Positions 39,832 through 52,662 of a stretch of 64,000 nucleotides of DNA are shown in pieces. The position numbers and the translations under genes are program-made. The notes beneath the pieces were generated by a model. That model did no database searches. It was not told where the DNA came from and saw nothing but the letters and a program-made list of their open reading frames with translations. The first letter of the stretch is position 1. Every line of letters begins with the position of its first letter. The DNA is from Mesorhabditis belari (lineage: Eukaryota; Nematoda; Chromadorea; Rhabditida; Rhabditidae), in the NCBI GenBank assembly GCA_958450365.1, contig CAUEEP010000860.1, forward strand, positions 1 through 64,000, read 5' to 3'.

Positions 39832-41850
39832 ATTACACCTATCCACGACAAGATTCCAGCAGGCAGTTCTATGGAAATTGGGGGTACAACTACAATTCGT
39901 GAGACAAATTTCCTTCTATTTAGTGTTATCATTTCTTTAGGGATTCACAATGGAAATACAGACGACCAGAGAATTCAATTTATCGACAATCGAACGCTTT
40001 CTACGGTAAATGGCCGAAAAGTTACTCAAGTATTGCCTTGAATAGTGAAAAATCGTATCATTGTAGAATTCGAACCTTACAATGTGCTACAGTACCTGAT
40101 TTTCATAGTAAAACATTTAGAAATCTTCATTGCCCATTGAATTCTATTTTTCAGATCGACAGCATTGGGCATGGAAAAACCGTTTCGGGAGCAAAATCGA
40201 GCAGTTAACTAATGCTACTTTGAAAGGATATGGCGCTACTTTCGAGAAGAATAATCCAGTGATCAATCCGGAAATTTTGATGGTTAGTCTGTGTACCTGC
40301 ATGTCGTGTATTCATGAAGGCCTAATCAGCGGCCTAAATTTTCAGGGAAAATCACGAATGACCACTAAAATACCATTCAAAACACATTCAAACGCCGAAG
40401 GAAAGCATGCTGTAAAGAGGTGAGAAATAATTTAACTATTGAATTCTATATTGTCTATTTTTTTGGCTGAAAGTTAATCAATTTCAGTGATGAATTCGTT
40501 AGCGGAAACTCGGAGACACGGGAGAATAAAAAGATGAAAGCAAAGGCTCGATTTGGAGACTATGAGGATACGGTATCGAAAAGTGACACCCAAGTAGGCT
40601 AAAAAAGTTCTGGAACGCTAAAAAACGCGGATGCTTTCACTTTTTTGTACTCGAATACGTTATATTGTTACTTTATACTCTCAAATGATCGAAACAAGCA
40701 AAAAAGCAGATAAAACAAAAAAGCAAAAGAGAAATTTCGGCTTGGGACTCGAGCAGACGAGCTTGGATTGGGTATCAGCGCCTTAAACCAGACTATGGAG
40801 AGAATTTGCTGCCCCTTGGCTAGTGCTACTGTCGCTGGGGCCAAGATCATTCTACTATTGAAAAATCATCAAAAAAATTGTACCGTAATTTTGCTCTACC
40901 CTATTCCAAGTTGCTGAGTTTTGACACCCAAACTTCTCTGCCGTTTTTCGGCAATTTGGTGGAAAAAGGGGAAAGCGGAAAAACGATAACCCTGCTTTCA
41001 AATGAGATTTCCACAAAGATTAATAAAAAGCTTTCAGAAAAAGATGCAATATAATCCAAAGAAGAAAGAAAAACAGCGAACATTTGGAGACTATGAAGAC
41101 ACAATTTCAAAAATGGATTTAAAGGTGAATGAAATCTTTGATGGTTGATCAGGAAGGATTTTAGAAAAAGGAAAAGCCTAGTCACAAAGAGGCCCAAAGT
41201 AAAGATTCGAAGGTCGAATTTGGGGACTATGAGGAGACTGTATCAAGAATTGACCTTCAGGTAAATTTCAAGTTTAAAAACTTGGTATTTGTAAATCTTT
41301 GATCGTTGCTTAGACGTTTAAAGAGTATTTGCTTTCTGGTGCATCAATCATTTCTTCATTTCTCAGAAAAGAAGAATCTAGTGCAGCAACCAATCGAAAT
41401 TTCAGAAAGCTCACAAGTACTCTGGGCGAAAAGGAGGATCAAGTGAATCACGACAACGAGAGCAGAAGCCTCTAGGTAAGTGATGAGGAACTAGTCAGCG
41501 TTTCAAAGTACTATGAAGCAATTATTTGATCCAAGAGACTTCATGAATTCAAAAGCTACAAAGACTTTTGTGAGTTGTTTTCAGATTTGAATGAGAAGAA
41601 GCAAAACTTGGAACTGATTTCGGAGTTCGTTCCGATTGGACATGATACAAGTGCCAAACAGCGCTTACGGACTGGGGTTCATAAGAAAAAGTGAGATTTA
41701 TGAGTGAGATGAGAAATGCATTCCAGATTTTAGATTGCTAATTCTGTTCCCAGTACCGTAGCTTCAAGCTACCACTAGAGTGTTTTATTCTTGAACCCTT
41801 TTGTTTTCAGCTTTCGTGGCTGGACAATTCAATGGGATCGAATTAGATGA
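39832..41850 (+). CDS. Gene Y, unknown Lys-rich protein with FGDYE(D/E)T repeats, copy b
   Basis: Ten exons with fully consistent phase: 39832-39898, 39941-40044, 40155-40282, 40346-40419, 40488-40593, 41038-41124, 41165-41260, 41406-41475, 41585-41690, 41811-41850; about 292 residues, 5' end incomplete. The N-terminal part is rich in Tyr, Arg, Asn and Trp (SSRQFYGNWGYNYNS). A middle segment reads NRQHWAWKNRFGSKIEQLTN. Exons 5, 6 and 7 each end with the same motif (FGDYEDTVSKSD, FGDYEDTISKMD, FGDYEETVSRID); exons 6 and 7 are both phase 0-0, as expected for exon duplication. The end is EFVPIGHDTSAKQRL ... FRGWTIQWDRIR. No TM segment seen. Probably a basic, largely disordered protein; family not recognised. 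Convergent with lectin copy 5. Possible exon 1 at 39449-39506. Confidence 0.7.
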
Positions 41851-42015
41851 AAATATTACCTTCCAACAGAGAGAAAACTAGATCTCAATAAGTGTGCGTC
41901 GTTAAAGTGTATAAAGGTTTAAATTAATCTCTCCAATCAATGCGCAAAAACTTGTAAAGAAAAAGTCGAAAAACAATTTATTAGCACATATTTAAGAAGA
42001 GTTTATTATTGGATC

Positions 42016-44731
42016 TTACGGACCATTCTGGCACGGTGAGAAGCCACAACCATTTCCGGTTTTTGCCTAGAATCAACAGCTTTTCAATGCAGTTGTCAAC
42101 GGGCAGTTTTTCTCTTTCTTTCTCTTTTCAAGAACTTACCGTGATCACTTCACAGAGAGTCGCACAAACCACCCAAGTTGGTAGCATGTTTTCCCATTGT
42201 CCCAGCGGATACGTGCCACCAGCTGGATCTGTGGACGCAATGTAGAACTGAAAGAAAGATTTTGATCAGAGCAGAGCAAATACAAAACTTGGACCTATTG
42301 TTTGCCCGCAACCCTTCACCAATAAGTTCAAATCAATGCAAGTTCTTTTATATTTTAAGAGCTTATTTTTATGTTCTACATTCACGTTTACAAATTCTTA
42401 GTTAGTCACAGTTTTATGCGTGCTCTCAATTCGGATCTAACAATACCGTTGCACTGCTGGCTGCATCTGTTTCTGCTGGACTGTTTCCGTTTGGCTCTCC
42501 TGGCGCCCAGTTTCTGAAAACGCCGGATAAAAACACGGAAAATGTACAAAACCGATAAGTCGAGTTGGCACCATTTGACCAGGCAATCCCACTCGTCGTT
42601 GTCACATTGTTAATCCCCAATAACATTTGCTAAAGCTCAAAGTTAAAAAGAAATTTTCAGGACAACTCACACTATAGAAGAAATTTCCAAACGTTGAACA
42701 TTGAGTCTTCAAATCAGCTGGTACAAGATCTAAGACCTATTTTGAAAACAATCACCACTCAATCACTAACTGGCAACTCCTGTATTCTCCGAATCACATC
42801 GAATCGTGCCCAAGTCAGCATTGGGATTCAATGCCTGACATTTGGCTCTAGCTCCACCAATGTAAGAGTCATTGATGAAGATTGCTTGATAACACGATCC
42901 ACCGACATCAATGAAGCCACCACCAACAGCTGCACAATCGGCATAGGTTGTGGTGGGTACCTGGAGATGTTGATCCTTTTGCTTTAAAATAGGCTAGAAC
43001 CATTCTTGAGAAGCTACTTAAGCAACCTCATTTATTGTGTCAAACATAAAAACCTAATTGCCTATGTTCTCAACGTTTACCGAAGTTGTGACACATGGTA
43101 GCGCTGGTGTCGTTGTGGTCGTAGTTGTGGTTGTTGTCGATGTCGTCGTTTTCTTTGTCGTTGTCGTTTTCTTTGTCGTTGTCGTTGTGGTCGGCTTCTT
43201 CGTTGTCTTCGTTGTGGGCTTTGTGGTAGCCTTTTTGGTTGTTGTCTTAAATAGTTCATTAGCTACAAAATAGTGTAGGTTAGTTTAATGGGGAAAAGTA
43301 AACAGTGTACTTGCAAGTTGTAAGTATGTGTAACCATAGAACTCGGATGCTTTCAAATGTTTCCCTAACTCTTCCGACAAACCGTGCATAAGGGCATTTG
43401 CAAAACGGGATCCTGTGGCAGGCCGACACCGCAAACCCTTTTGCCAGTCACAAGATTCGTCACCTAATCCAAAAAGTGATTGGCTCTTAACATAAGGCTC
43501 TAACCGCTTTTGTGTTCAATGCACACACATCTCCTGGACAGGCGAGTTTGGGACAATGAATCGTTCTTGTTGAGGAGCCGCTAAATGAATGGAGATATTG
43601 GTGGATGTTAGCGTCGGAGTGGTAGACAATTTAAGCACACTTGGCCTTTAGAGCTCAATTTATGTGTGTACAAAAGCGACTTAAAAACTCACGTGCATTT
43701 GTGGCCTTTGCTTTCCGACAAGCAAGTTCTATTCTGAGTGACCATTCCGTTGAGTCCACAGGTTGCCGTGCATGGTGCCGTCGATTTCCAGCCACTCCAA
43801 ATGCCAAGATTTGGGAAAGCACAATGTGCGAGGACTTCTGAAAGCATTTCTTTCAGATCTATCTTCAATGTATTACTTGTGATTCGACACTTTGGCATCA
43901 CATAGTCACTCGGCAGAGTCACATTTCCACAGAGAACTTCCTTGAGTTTGGAGTTGGGGTACTGAAATGGCAAATTCTGTCTTTTTAGCTGTCTGGTAGA
44001 ACTTTAGCCAATAAACGAAAAACTTACGAGTGAATATCCCTCAGCACAGGCATTCGAGTCATCAGGACATGGCTTCGGAGCACATGGTCTTGTTCGAGAA
44101 TATGGTCCCCTGGAAAGATTTGAATGGTTGTTTTTAAACGTACACAAAATTGTTTAGTTACTCACTGGCATGGACATCCCCATTTCCATGTGAGACACGT
44201 CCTCTTTTGAACTTTTCTTCCGAATAAACCACACGTGCCTGTACAGCTTGTATAGTCTTCCCACCTTGACCAGTGGCCTGGAATTTGTTGCTTGATCACT
44301 TGTTGATGTTTTTGTTAAGTTTAAAAGATTTACCAGCTGCTGGACACTTTGAACAAATGGGGAGAGAGGCTAGCGTGGTGCTTGCTGAAAGATCACTATC
44401 ATAACTGTGTTCATCTTGAGTTGTAATTTAGCTAGCTAAGGAGAATAATCAGAAGTTAACCTCAAGTTAAGCTGACAGCTGACATAGCTATTCTAAATCT
44501 CAAGTTACTTACACAAAGTCTGGTGTACTGCCTCAGTTCTCCAGTAACCTTTGAAATAAGAGTTACTTGCAAGTTACTTTCTTACTTGTTACAAGCTTTT
44601 CAGAACTGACGTTAGATTGCAAGTTGCATATTTAGATGACACTAGCTTACAATTATAGTGTCTTATTTATAAACAAACTGTTCACCGCAAAACCTACCAT
44701 ATAGCCCGATCACAGCACAGATGATGAGCAT
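42016..44731 (-). CDS. Secreted TSP1/C-type lectin protein, copy 5
   Basis: Intact by eye. The body is almost the same as copy 1, including the shortened intron near 43650 and the CGTCGGAGTGG variant, although copy 4 is its palindrome partner. The 5' end (AATTCGAAACGC) is instead like copies 2, 3, 6 and 7. The 3' flank is the beta type, convergent with gene Y copy b. Confidence 0.85.
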
Positions 44732-44813
44732 GTTGGAATGAGCAATAAGTTGATCGAGTGAATCTTGTCTAAGTGACTCTGATGACTGATCTACATGCCT
44801 TTGACGCCTTTCA

Positions 44814-44824
44814 CCCCTTTTATA
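44814..44824 (-). promoter_or_regulatory. TATA box, lectin copy 5
   Basis: TATAAAAGGGG on the minus strand. Confidence 0.55.
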
Positions 44825-45167
44825 GATGAATTCGAAACGCATTTTGAACCTCAATAGCAAAATTTGATTCAAATCCAAAGTCCATTGAAAGGGACTACAA
44901 TAGTCTGAAAAAGAGTCGATTTGGAAATTTGGTCGAAAGTGATCGATTTTCGATCACCGCTAATTTTGAAACTGGAAAATTTTGCTTCCGAGTCAGGACA
45001 ATGACTTTTATAACAATGGAATCAAAAGGAACTCTGGATTTTGCGTGCGTGCAAAGGTGCACATTTTTTTGAAAACTACCGTAGCCAAACGATCAACGTC
45101 TGCTAAACAACAAAAAAGGCACAAGTACCTTATTTTCTGTAATAGTAGTGCAGGCAGGTGGCGGATA

Positions 45168-46328
45168 GACTCAATCTAAATCAGACGTCCGATTTAGACT
45201 CAATCTAAATCAGACGTCCGATTTAGATTTAGAGTCTAAATGCGACGTCTGATTTAGACTCAGTTGTTGTTTTATGTTTTACAGAAGTTTTCAGAATTTT
45301 TTTATCGGCTATGAATTGCAAACAAGTTTATTTTTAGAACAAACAACAAAAGATGCGAAAACAACAAGATTGAACAATACATAATCAACTTAAATTAGAT
45401 TGCAACAACTGCAATTTTTTGTACAATGTTTCAAAAAACGAACTTTGATATCCCGTAGTAAATCTTAAGATGTTGACACATCAATCCAATGCGTGCTCGA
45501 CACAACAAATGAGTCAGGTACACTCGATGGAGAAAGCGATGAGCGCGAGGAAAAGTGATAAGCGAGTTGCTCGGCACAACATCAGATTCAGGTATACTTT
45601 ATTGCTTTGTTATTGTTAATAGATTCTTTAATTACATGGTACTTGGTTTTTCTTTAAGTTAGGTTCTTAAGTTGCATACTTGGTAAAAGTTGTATATTGC
45701 CAGGAACGAGAGCTATGTTTGATGCGAAATTCCAGCACTATCTAGCTGAGAAGAAAACTGGTCAAATTCCGACAAAGGAGATCTACAACTTGATGGTGGA
45801 TCGCATCAAAAAACATGAAAACCAAGAAGAGGTGAAAGCGACCGATGGAGTAAACCGTCACCAGGAAGCAAATCTGTTGAAGAGATATATCGTATCGATT
45901 GAGAGTGAAAAATCAGTTCTATATCATGAAGGTGAACAAACAGCAAAGCGCAAAACAGAAGTGAAGCCACAAAAAGTTGTCTATCAAGAAGAACTTTATG
46001 AAATCCTTCAGCAAACACACCTCTGTTAAGCTGGCATTGGATTGATGTGGCCACATCTTAAGATTTACTACGGGATATCAAAGTTCGTTTTTGAAACATT
46101 GTACAAAAAATTGCAGTTGTTGCAGTCTAATTTAAGTTGATTATGTATTGTTCAATCTTGTTGTTTTCGCATCTTTTGTTGTTTGTTCTAAAAATAAACT
46201 TGTTTGCAATTCATAACCGATAAAAAAATTCTGAAAACTTCTGTAAAACATAAAACAACAACTGAGTCTAAATCAGACGTCGCATTTAGACTCAAAATCT
46301 AAATCGGACGCCTGATTTAGATTGAGTC
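45168..46328. mobile_element. Foldback element, centre of lectin pair 5/6
   Basis: Counterpart of 30162-31323, TA-flanked. The left terminal repeat has two tandem copies of the GACGTC-centred palindrome; the right has fewer. The gene fragment inside lies at 45709-46029 (plus). Its upstream acidic segment has one A fewer near 45553 than the copies at 30 kb and 63 kb. Confidence 0.8.
45709..46029 (+). pseudogene. KRBA2/Ginger-like fragment (45-kb copy)
   Basis: Same product as at 30461-30892 and truncated at the same point (THLC, stop). The TIR begins directly after the stop, so this is the shape of the non-autonomous element and not a private deletion of one copy. Confidence 0.5.
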
Positions 46329-46828
46329 TATCCGCCACCTGCCTGCACTACTATTACAGAAAATAAGGTACTTGTGCCTTTTTTGTTGTTTAGTAGACGT
46401 TGATCGTTTGGCTACGGTAGTTTTGAAAAAATGTGCACCTTTGCACGCACGCAAAATCCAGAGTTCCTTTTGATCCCATTGTTATAAAAGTCTTTCATAA
46501 GATCCATTGCCTGCGTGAGTTCAAACAATGTCCCAGACCATTTGACAGTCTGTAGAAGCTTCCACGATGAAAAATCTCGTTCCTGGTCCATCCTGGCGCT
46601 GAAATTAAAATATTCGGGCTGAATTTAAAAAAACCAAGAGTTCCTTTTGATTCCATTGTTATAAAAGTCATTGTCCTGACTCGGAAGCAAAATTTTCCAG
46701 TTTCAAAATTAGCGGTGATCGAAAATCGATCACCTCGACTCTTTTCAGACTATTGTAGTCCCTTTCAATGGACTTTGAAGTTGAATCAAATTTTGCTATT
46801 GAGGTTCAAAATGCGTTTCGAATTCATC

Positions 46829-46839
46829 TATAAAAGGGG
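46829..46839 (+). promoter_or_regulatory. TATA box, lectin copy 6
   Basis: TATAAAAGGGG, 93 bp before the ATG at 46922. Confidence 0.55.
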
Positions 46840-46921
46840 TGAAAGGCGTCAAAGGCATGTAGATCAGCCACCAGAGTCACTTAGACAAGAGTCACTCGAA
46901 CAACTTATTGCTCATTCCAAC

Positions 46922-49503
46922 ATGCTCATCATCTGTGCTGTGATCGGGCTATATGGTAGGTTTTGGGGTGAACAGCTTGTTTATAAATATAAGACACTAT
47001 AATTGTAAGCTCGTGTCACTAAATATGCAACTTGTAATCTATCGTCAGTTCTGTAACAGTACACCAGACTTTGTGTAAGTAACTTGAGATTTAGAATAGC
47101 TATGTCAGCTTAACTTGAACTTAACTTCTCATTATTCACCTTAGCTAGCTAAATTACAACTCAAGATGAACACAGTTATGATAGTGATCTTTCAGCAAGC
47201 ACCGCGCTAGCCTCTCTCCCCATTTGTTCAAAGTGTCCAGCAGCTGGTAAATTTTTTTAAACTTAACAAAAACATCAACGTCAACAAGTGATCAAGCAAC
47301 AAATTCCAGGCCACTGGTCAAGGTGGGAAGACTATACAAGCTGTACAGGCACGTGTGGTTTATTCGGAAGAAAAGTTCAAAAGAGGACGTGTCTCACATG
47401 GAAATGGGGATGTCCATGCCAGTGAGTAACTGAACAATACAAAATTGTTTCAGTACCTTTAAAAAACAACCATTCAAATCTTTCCAGGGGACCATATTCT
47501 CGAACAAGACCATGTGCTCCGAAGCCATGTCCTGATGACTCGAATGCCTGTGCTGAGGGATATTCACTCGTAAGTTTTTCGTTTATTGGCTAAAGTTCTA
47601 CCAGACAGCTAAAAAGACAGAATTTGCCATTTCAGTACCCCAACTCCAAACTCAAGGAAGTTCTCTGTGGAAATGTGACTCTGCCGAGTGACTATGTGAT
47701 GCCAAAGTGTCGAATCACAAGTAATACATTGAAGATAGATCTGAAAGAAATGCTTTCAGAAGTCCTCGCAAATTGTGCTTTCCCAAATCTTGGCATTTGG
47801 AGTGGCTGGAAATCGACGGCACCATGCACGGCAACCTGTGGACTCAACGGAATGGTCACTCAGAATAGAACTTGCTTGTCGGAAAGCAAAGGCCACAAAT
47901 GCACGTGAGTTTTTAAGTCGCTTTTGTACACACATAAACTTTGAATCGAACAGAAGAAATTTGAGCTCTAAAAGTGAAGTGTGTTTAAATTGTCTACCAC
48001 GCCGACTCTAACATCCACCAATATCTCCATTCATTTAGCGGCTCCTCAACAAGAACGATTCATTGTCCCAAACTCGCCTGTCCAGGAGATGTGTGTGCAT
48101 TGGATACGAAAGCGGTTAGAGCCTTATGTTAAGAGCCAATCACTTTTTGGATTAGGTGACGAATCTTGTGACTGGCAAAAGGGTTTGCGGTGTCGGCCTG
48201 CCACAGGATCCCGTTTTGCAAATGCCCTTATGCACGGTTTGTCGGAAGAGTTAGGGGAAACATTTGAAAGCATCCGAGTTCTATGGTTACACATACTTAC
48301 AACTTGCAAGTACACTGTTTACTTTTCCCCATTAAACTAACCTACACTATTTTGTAGCTAATGAACTATTTAAGACAACAACCAAAAAAGGCTACCACAA
48401 AGCCCACAACGAAGACAACGAAGAAGCCGACCACAACGACAACGACAAAGAAAACGACAACGACAAAGAAAACGACGACATCGACAACAACCACAACTAC
48501 GACCACAACGACACCAGCGCTACCATGTGTCACAACTTCGGTAAACGTTGAGAACATAGGCAATTAGGTTTTTATGTTTGACACAATAAATGAGGTTGCT
48601 TAAGTAGCTTCTCAAGAATGGTTCTAGCCTATTTTAAAGCAAAAGGATCAACATCTCCAGGTACCCACCACAACCTATGCCGATTGTGCAGCTGTTGGTG
48701 GTGGCTTCATTGATGTCGGTGGATCGTGTTATCAAGCAATCTTCATCAATGACTCTTACATTGGTGGAGCTAGAGCCAAATGTCAGGCATTGAATCCCAA
48801 TGCTGACTTGGGCACGATTCGATGTGATTCGGAGAATACAGGAGTTGCCAGTTAGTGATTGAGTGGTGATTGTTTTCAAAATAGGTCTTAGATCTTGTAC
48901 CAGCTGATTTGAAGACTCAATGTTCAACGTTTGGAAATTTCTTCTATAGTGTGAGTTGTCCTGAAAATTTCTTTTTAACTTTGAGCTTTAGCAAATGTTA
49001 TTGGGGATTAACAATGTGACAACGACGAGTGGGATTGCCTGGTCAAATGGTGCCAACTCGACTTATCGGTTTTGTACATTTTCCGTGTTTTTATCCGGCG
49101 TTTTCAGAAACTGGGCCCCAGGAGAGCCAAACGGAAACAGTCCAGCAGAAACAGATGCAGCCAGCAGTGCAACGGTATCGCCACTAATACTTTTCTAAAG
49201 GACTTTAACTGTACCAAAGTAATGAACTAGCACTTGTATTTGCTCTGCTCTGATCAAAATCTTTCTTTCAGCTCTACATTGCGTCCACAGATCCAGCTGG
49301 TGGCACGTATCCGCTGGGACAATGGGAAAACATGCTACCATCTTGGGTGGTTTGTGCGGCTGTCTGTGAAGTGATCACGGTAAGTTCTTGAAAAGAAAAA
49401 GAAAGAGAAAAACTGCCCGTTGACAACTGCATTGAAAAGCTGTTGATTCTAGGCAAAAACCGGAAATGGTTGTGGCTTCTCACCGTGCCAGAATCTTCCG
49501 TAA
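46922..49503 (+). pseudogene. TSP1/C-type lectin gene, copy 6, frameshifted in the Thr-rich exon
   Basis: Sister of copy 3 (same short introns and NLP end) but without copy 3's exon-5 frameshift. It has an extra A in the A-run near 48385, at the start of the Thr-rich exon; this puts the mucin-like stretch and lectin domain out of frame with the TSP1 part. An additional G near 48254 lies in the preceding intron. A homopolymer sequencing error is a real alternative. Confidence 0.7.
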
Positions 49504-49668
49504 GATTCAATAATAAACTCTTCTTAAATATGTGCTAATAAATTGTTTTTCCACTTTTTCTTTACAACTTTTTGTGCATTTATTTGACAGATTAATTTAA
49601 ACCTTTATACATTTTGACGACGCACACTTATAGAGATCTAGTTTTCCCTCTGTTGGAAGGTAATATTT
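49504..49668. other. Convergent intergenic region, lectin copy 6 / Y fragment
   Basis: Reverse complement of 26823-26987. No gene. Confidence 0.5.
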
Positions 49669-50070
49669 TCATCTGATCCGATCCCACTGAATTGTCCAGC
49701 CACGAAATCTGAAAACAAAAGGGTTTAAAGAATAACACACTCTAGTGGAAACTTGAAGCTACAGTACTTGGAGCAGAATTAGCAATCTAAATTCTAGAAT
49801 GCATTTCTCATCTCACTCATAAATCTCACTTTTTCTTATGAACTCCAGTCCGTAAGCGCTGTTTGGCACTTGTATCATGTCCAATCGGAACGAACTCCGA
49901 AATCAGTTCCAAGTTTTGCTTCTTTTCATTCAAATCTGAAAACAACTCGCAAAAGTCTTTGTAGCTTTTGAATTCATAAAGACTCTTGGATCAAATAATT
50001 GCTTCATAGTACTTTGAAACGCTGATTAGTTCCTCATCACTTACCTAGAGGCTTCTGCTCTCGTTGTCGT
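49669..50070 (-). pseudogene. Gene Y 3' exons (8 part, 9, 10), right arm
   Basis: Mirror of 26420-26822, with the same exon-intron pattern. It joins the non-LTR fragment at about 50070. Confidence 0.75.
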
Positions 50071-51660
50071 TTTTCGAATAAACAGCTTTCCTTTCAATGT
50101 TTGACTCAAACTTTTGACAAAATTTCGAGAGCTTGCGCTGTTCTTTGATTACTAGTGGGCCAACCAGAGGATTTGCGTAATTAGATCTTTCAAAAAAATG
50201 TAGAAGTCTTGCTTTAGCTCTCGTAATATGTTTTGGGGCTAATTTTACAGGGTGAGTGCAGGAATTTTCTATGGCAAGGAGGATTTTAGAACAGAGAAAA
50301 TTATAGTCATCATCTATAGAATTTGTCCTAGAGCAGAAAGAGCTCCCTCTAAGGGAGTTTAAGAAGGAAAGAGCCGCTTGGTCGGGATTAAAATCAAAAT
50401 GCACGCAACCTTTCAAGGTCCGCAAGGAGTCGTACCTTCCGCAAGGAGTCGAAAATTGCGGTCTTCCAATTTTGAACGTGATCCCATAATGGTCAGATCC
50501 AGGAAGAGGCTCCAATCGCCTCAGCTCCATGATGGTATCAGGGGAATCAGACAAGACCAGACCTAAAATAGAAAATGAACGGCAGAAGGTAGCATGTGTT
50601 TAAAATAAATAGAGAGCATAAAGAAATTTTGTAGCAAAATGGTGGGATGGTGGTACTTATCGAACACAAATTTGTCATTGGCATAAGTCACATGAAAATT
50701 TAAATCGCCTAGTAAAATGTTGACTTCTGAATCGTGCAAGAAAAGTGATAAATGATCAAAAAGACGAGAAGTATCAGCATAATTCACGCTAGGGGGCCGA
50801 TAAACGACAAGAAAACGAACCTTTCTGCCAAGATAAACATCTACAATTATAATTCCACAGTTAAAGATGGAAATGCAGTAAATTACATGGTGGGTAAAAG
50901 ACTTAAGGAGCAAAAACACAACCGCGCCATCATGCGATTTGGTGGAAGAAGCTCTATCACATCTAATAATATGGTAAGAGTCACAAGAATAGAGGAAACT
51001 AGAGAGTCGTCTAGCCATGTCTCGGTAATAGCAAGAAAAGAATAAGATTTTGTACGAGTCATGGTCTGGAAAGTAGCTAAGCGTTTTTTGCTATTAGAAA
51101 CTATGCTATGGGCAATGGCAAGAAAAACACTAGGGGAAAAGAGAGCATCAAACTTGGGAAAGCGATCCGGGTAATTTCTCCTCTGTAGAATGCAAGATTG
51201 ACTGATTGACTTTGTTGTTTGAGGAGTTTCTTCCCAATCCTCCGTTCCGATGGGTGAGTGAAAAAGGCACCCTCATCGTTTTCCGTTTCATCTCGAAAAT
51301 TCTTTGCTAATGGTTCGTTCACATCGGACAAGGAGCGTGCTTTGCGCAACCCAGGCGGGTCAATCTTCGTGGAGTTAATCCTCTTTGGAGGTCGGCCCTT
51401 CTTGACTGGAGACAGCCTTTGTAGAGGCTGTCGGCATGCTTTCCCTTGTCGTATCCTTTTGCGCAGCCATGCCAACAGTCATTTCGGAAGCAGTCACATT
51501 GACACCAGCACATGCAGGGCTCCAACCTGGCCCTGAGGTGCACTCCTTGTCTTATTCACGTCGAGGTGTGAAAGGGGAGCATGTTGAGTTGAAGGAAATG
51601 TCTCCTGCCTCTTGCTTTTGTAGCGACTTGGGTCCGAGGTCCGTTTAAAACTTGGGACTT
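50071..51660 (-). pseudogene. Non-LTR retrotransposon fragment (ORF1 end and endonuclease), right arm
   Basis: Mirror of 24831-26419 with longer open frames: 124 codons of the ORF1-like part (51101-51475), 151 codons of the endonuclease (50563-51018) and 169 codons covering the SDHYG motif and linker (50045-50554, running into the Y fragment). The change of frame inside the endonuclease after TETWLDDSL is shared with the left arm. Confidence 0.75.
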
Positions 51661-51834
51661 GGGTCCGTTTAAAATAAACTTTCGAGTTCAATGCTTGGTC
51701 ATAGCTAAAAGTAGAGTAAAAATGCTCAAAAATACTTGTGTCAACTTTTTATAGCCTCTCGGAAAGGTTCCTAAATTTGTGTTTGAAAGTTGCCACCCAG
51801 GAGCCGCCAAGACTTTTGTCCATGACTGTATTGT
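51661..51834. mobile_element. Tc1-like element end, right arm
   Basis: Mirror of 24656-24830. It ends TTTTGTCCATGACTG next to TA at 51830. Confidence 0.5.
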
Positions 51835-51924
51835 AGAATTCGAACCTTACAATGTGCTACAGTACCTGGTTTTCGTAGTAAAACATTTAGAAATCTTCAT
51901 TGCCCATTGAATTCTATTTTTCAG

Positions 51925-52616
51925 ATCGACAGCATTGGGCATGGAAAAACCGTTTCGGGAGCAAAATCAAGCAGTTAACTAATGCTGATTTGAAAGGATA
52001 TGGCGCTACAGGCAAGGCAAAGGTCTCATCAGCTCCACATGCTAATTTGGATGATCTGAAAGCCACCCTTATCAAGGAATGGGCAAAAATCCCCGTTGAG
52101 ACTCTCCGTGCCGCGGTCGACGATGTGCCGAAGCGACTTAGGGCTTGCATGAAGGAAAAAGGAGGAAACTTTGAGATTTAACTGTTTTTATTTTGTTATT
52201 TGGACTGTTGTTGTTATTTTCAGTAAAATTCTATAAAGCTTTTCTGCTAATTTTCTGAAGACCAGTCGGTCTTTTCATCGCCGGATATTTTGGCCGCACC
52301 CTGTACTTTAGAGAAGAATAATCCAGTGATCAATCCGGAAATTTTGATGGTTAGTCCGTCTACCTGCATGCAGTGTATTGATGAAGGCCTAATCAGCGAC
52401 CTAAATTTTCAGGAAAAATCAGGAGGTGAGAAATAATTTAACTATTGAAATCTATATTGTCTATTGTTTCGTTGAAAGTTGATCAATTTCAGCGATGAAT
52501 TCGTTAGCGGAAGCTCGGCGACACGGGAGAATAAAAAGATGAAAGCAAAGGCTCGATTTGGATTTGGATTTGGATTTGAAGACTTTGAGGATACGGTATC
52601 GAAAAGTGACGCCCAA
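51925..52616 (+). pseudogene. Gene Y fragment (exons 3-5) with transposon insert, right arm
   Basis: Exon 3 starts after TTTTTCAG at 51925 and runs in frame into the inserted mariner, giving a chimeric open frame that ends at 52181. The rest of exon 3 resumes at 52304. Exon 5 (52493-52616) is 124 nt instead of 106 because of three extra GGATTT units. Confidence 0.75.
52009..52303 (+). mobile_element. Internally deleted mariner in gene Y exon 3, right arm
   Basis: TA-flanked 295-bp element. The empty site is visible in the complete copies (GCGCTACTTTCGAG near 40233), confirming an insertion at TA. The transposase C-terminal frame (to KGGNFEI, stop 52181) is open from the Y exon here. Confidence 0.85.
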
Positions 52617-52662
52617 GTAGGCTAAAAAAGGCAGATGTTTTCACTTTTTTGTACTCGGATAC

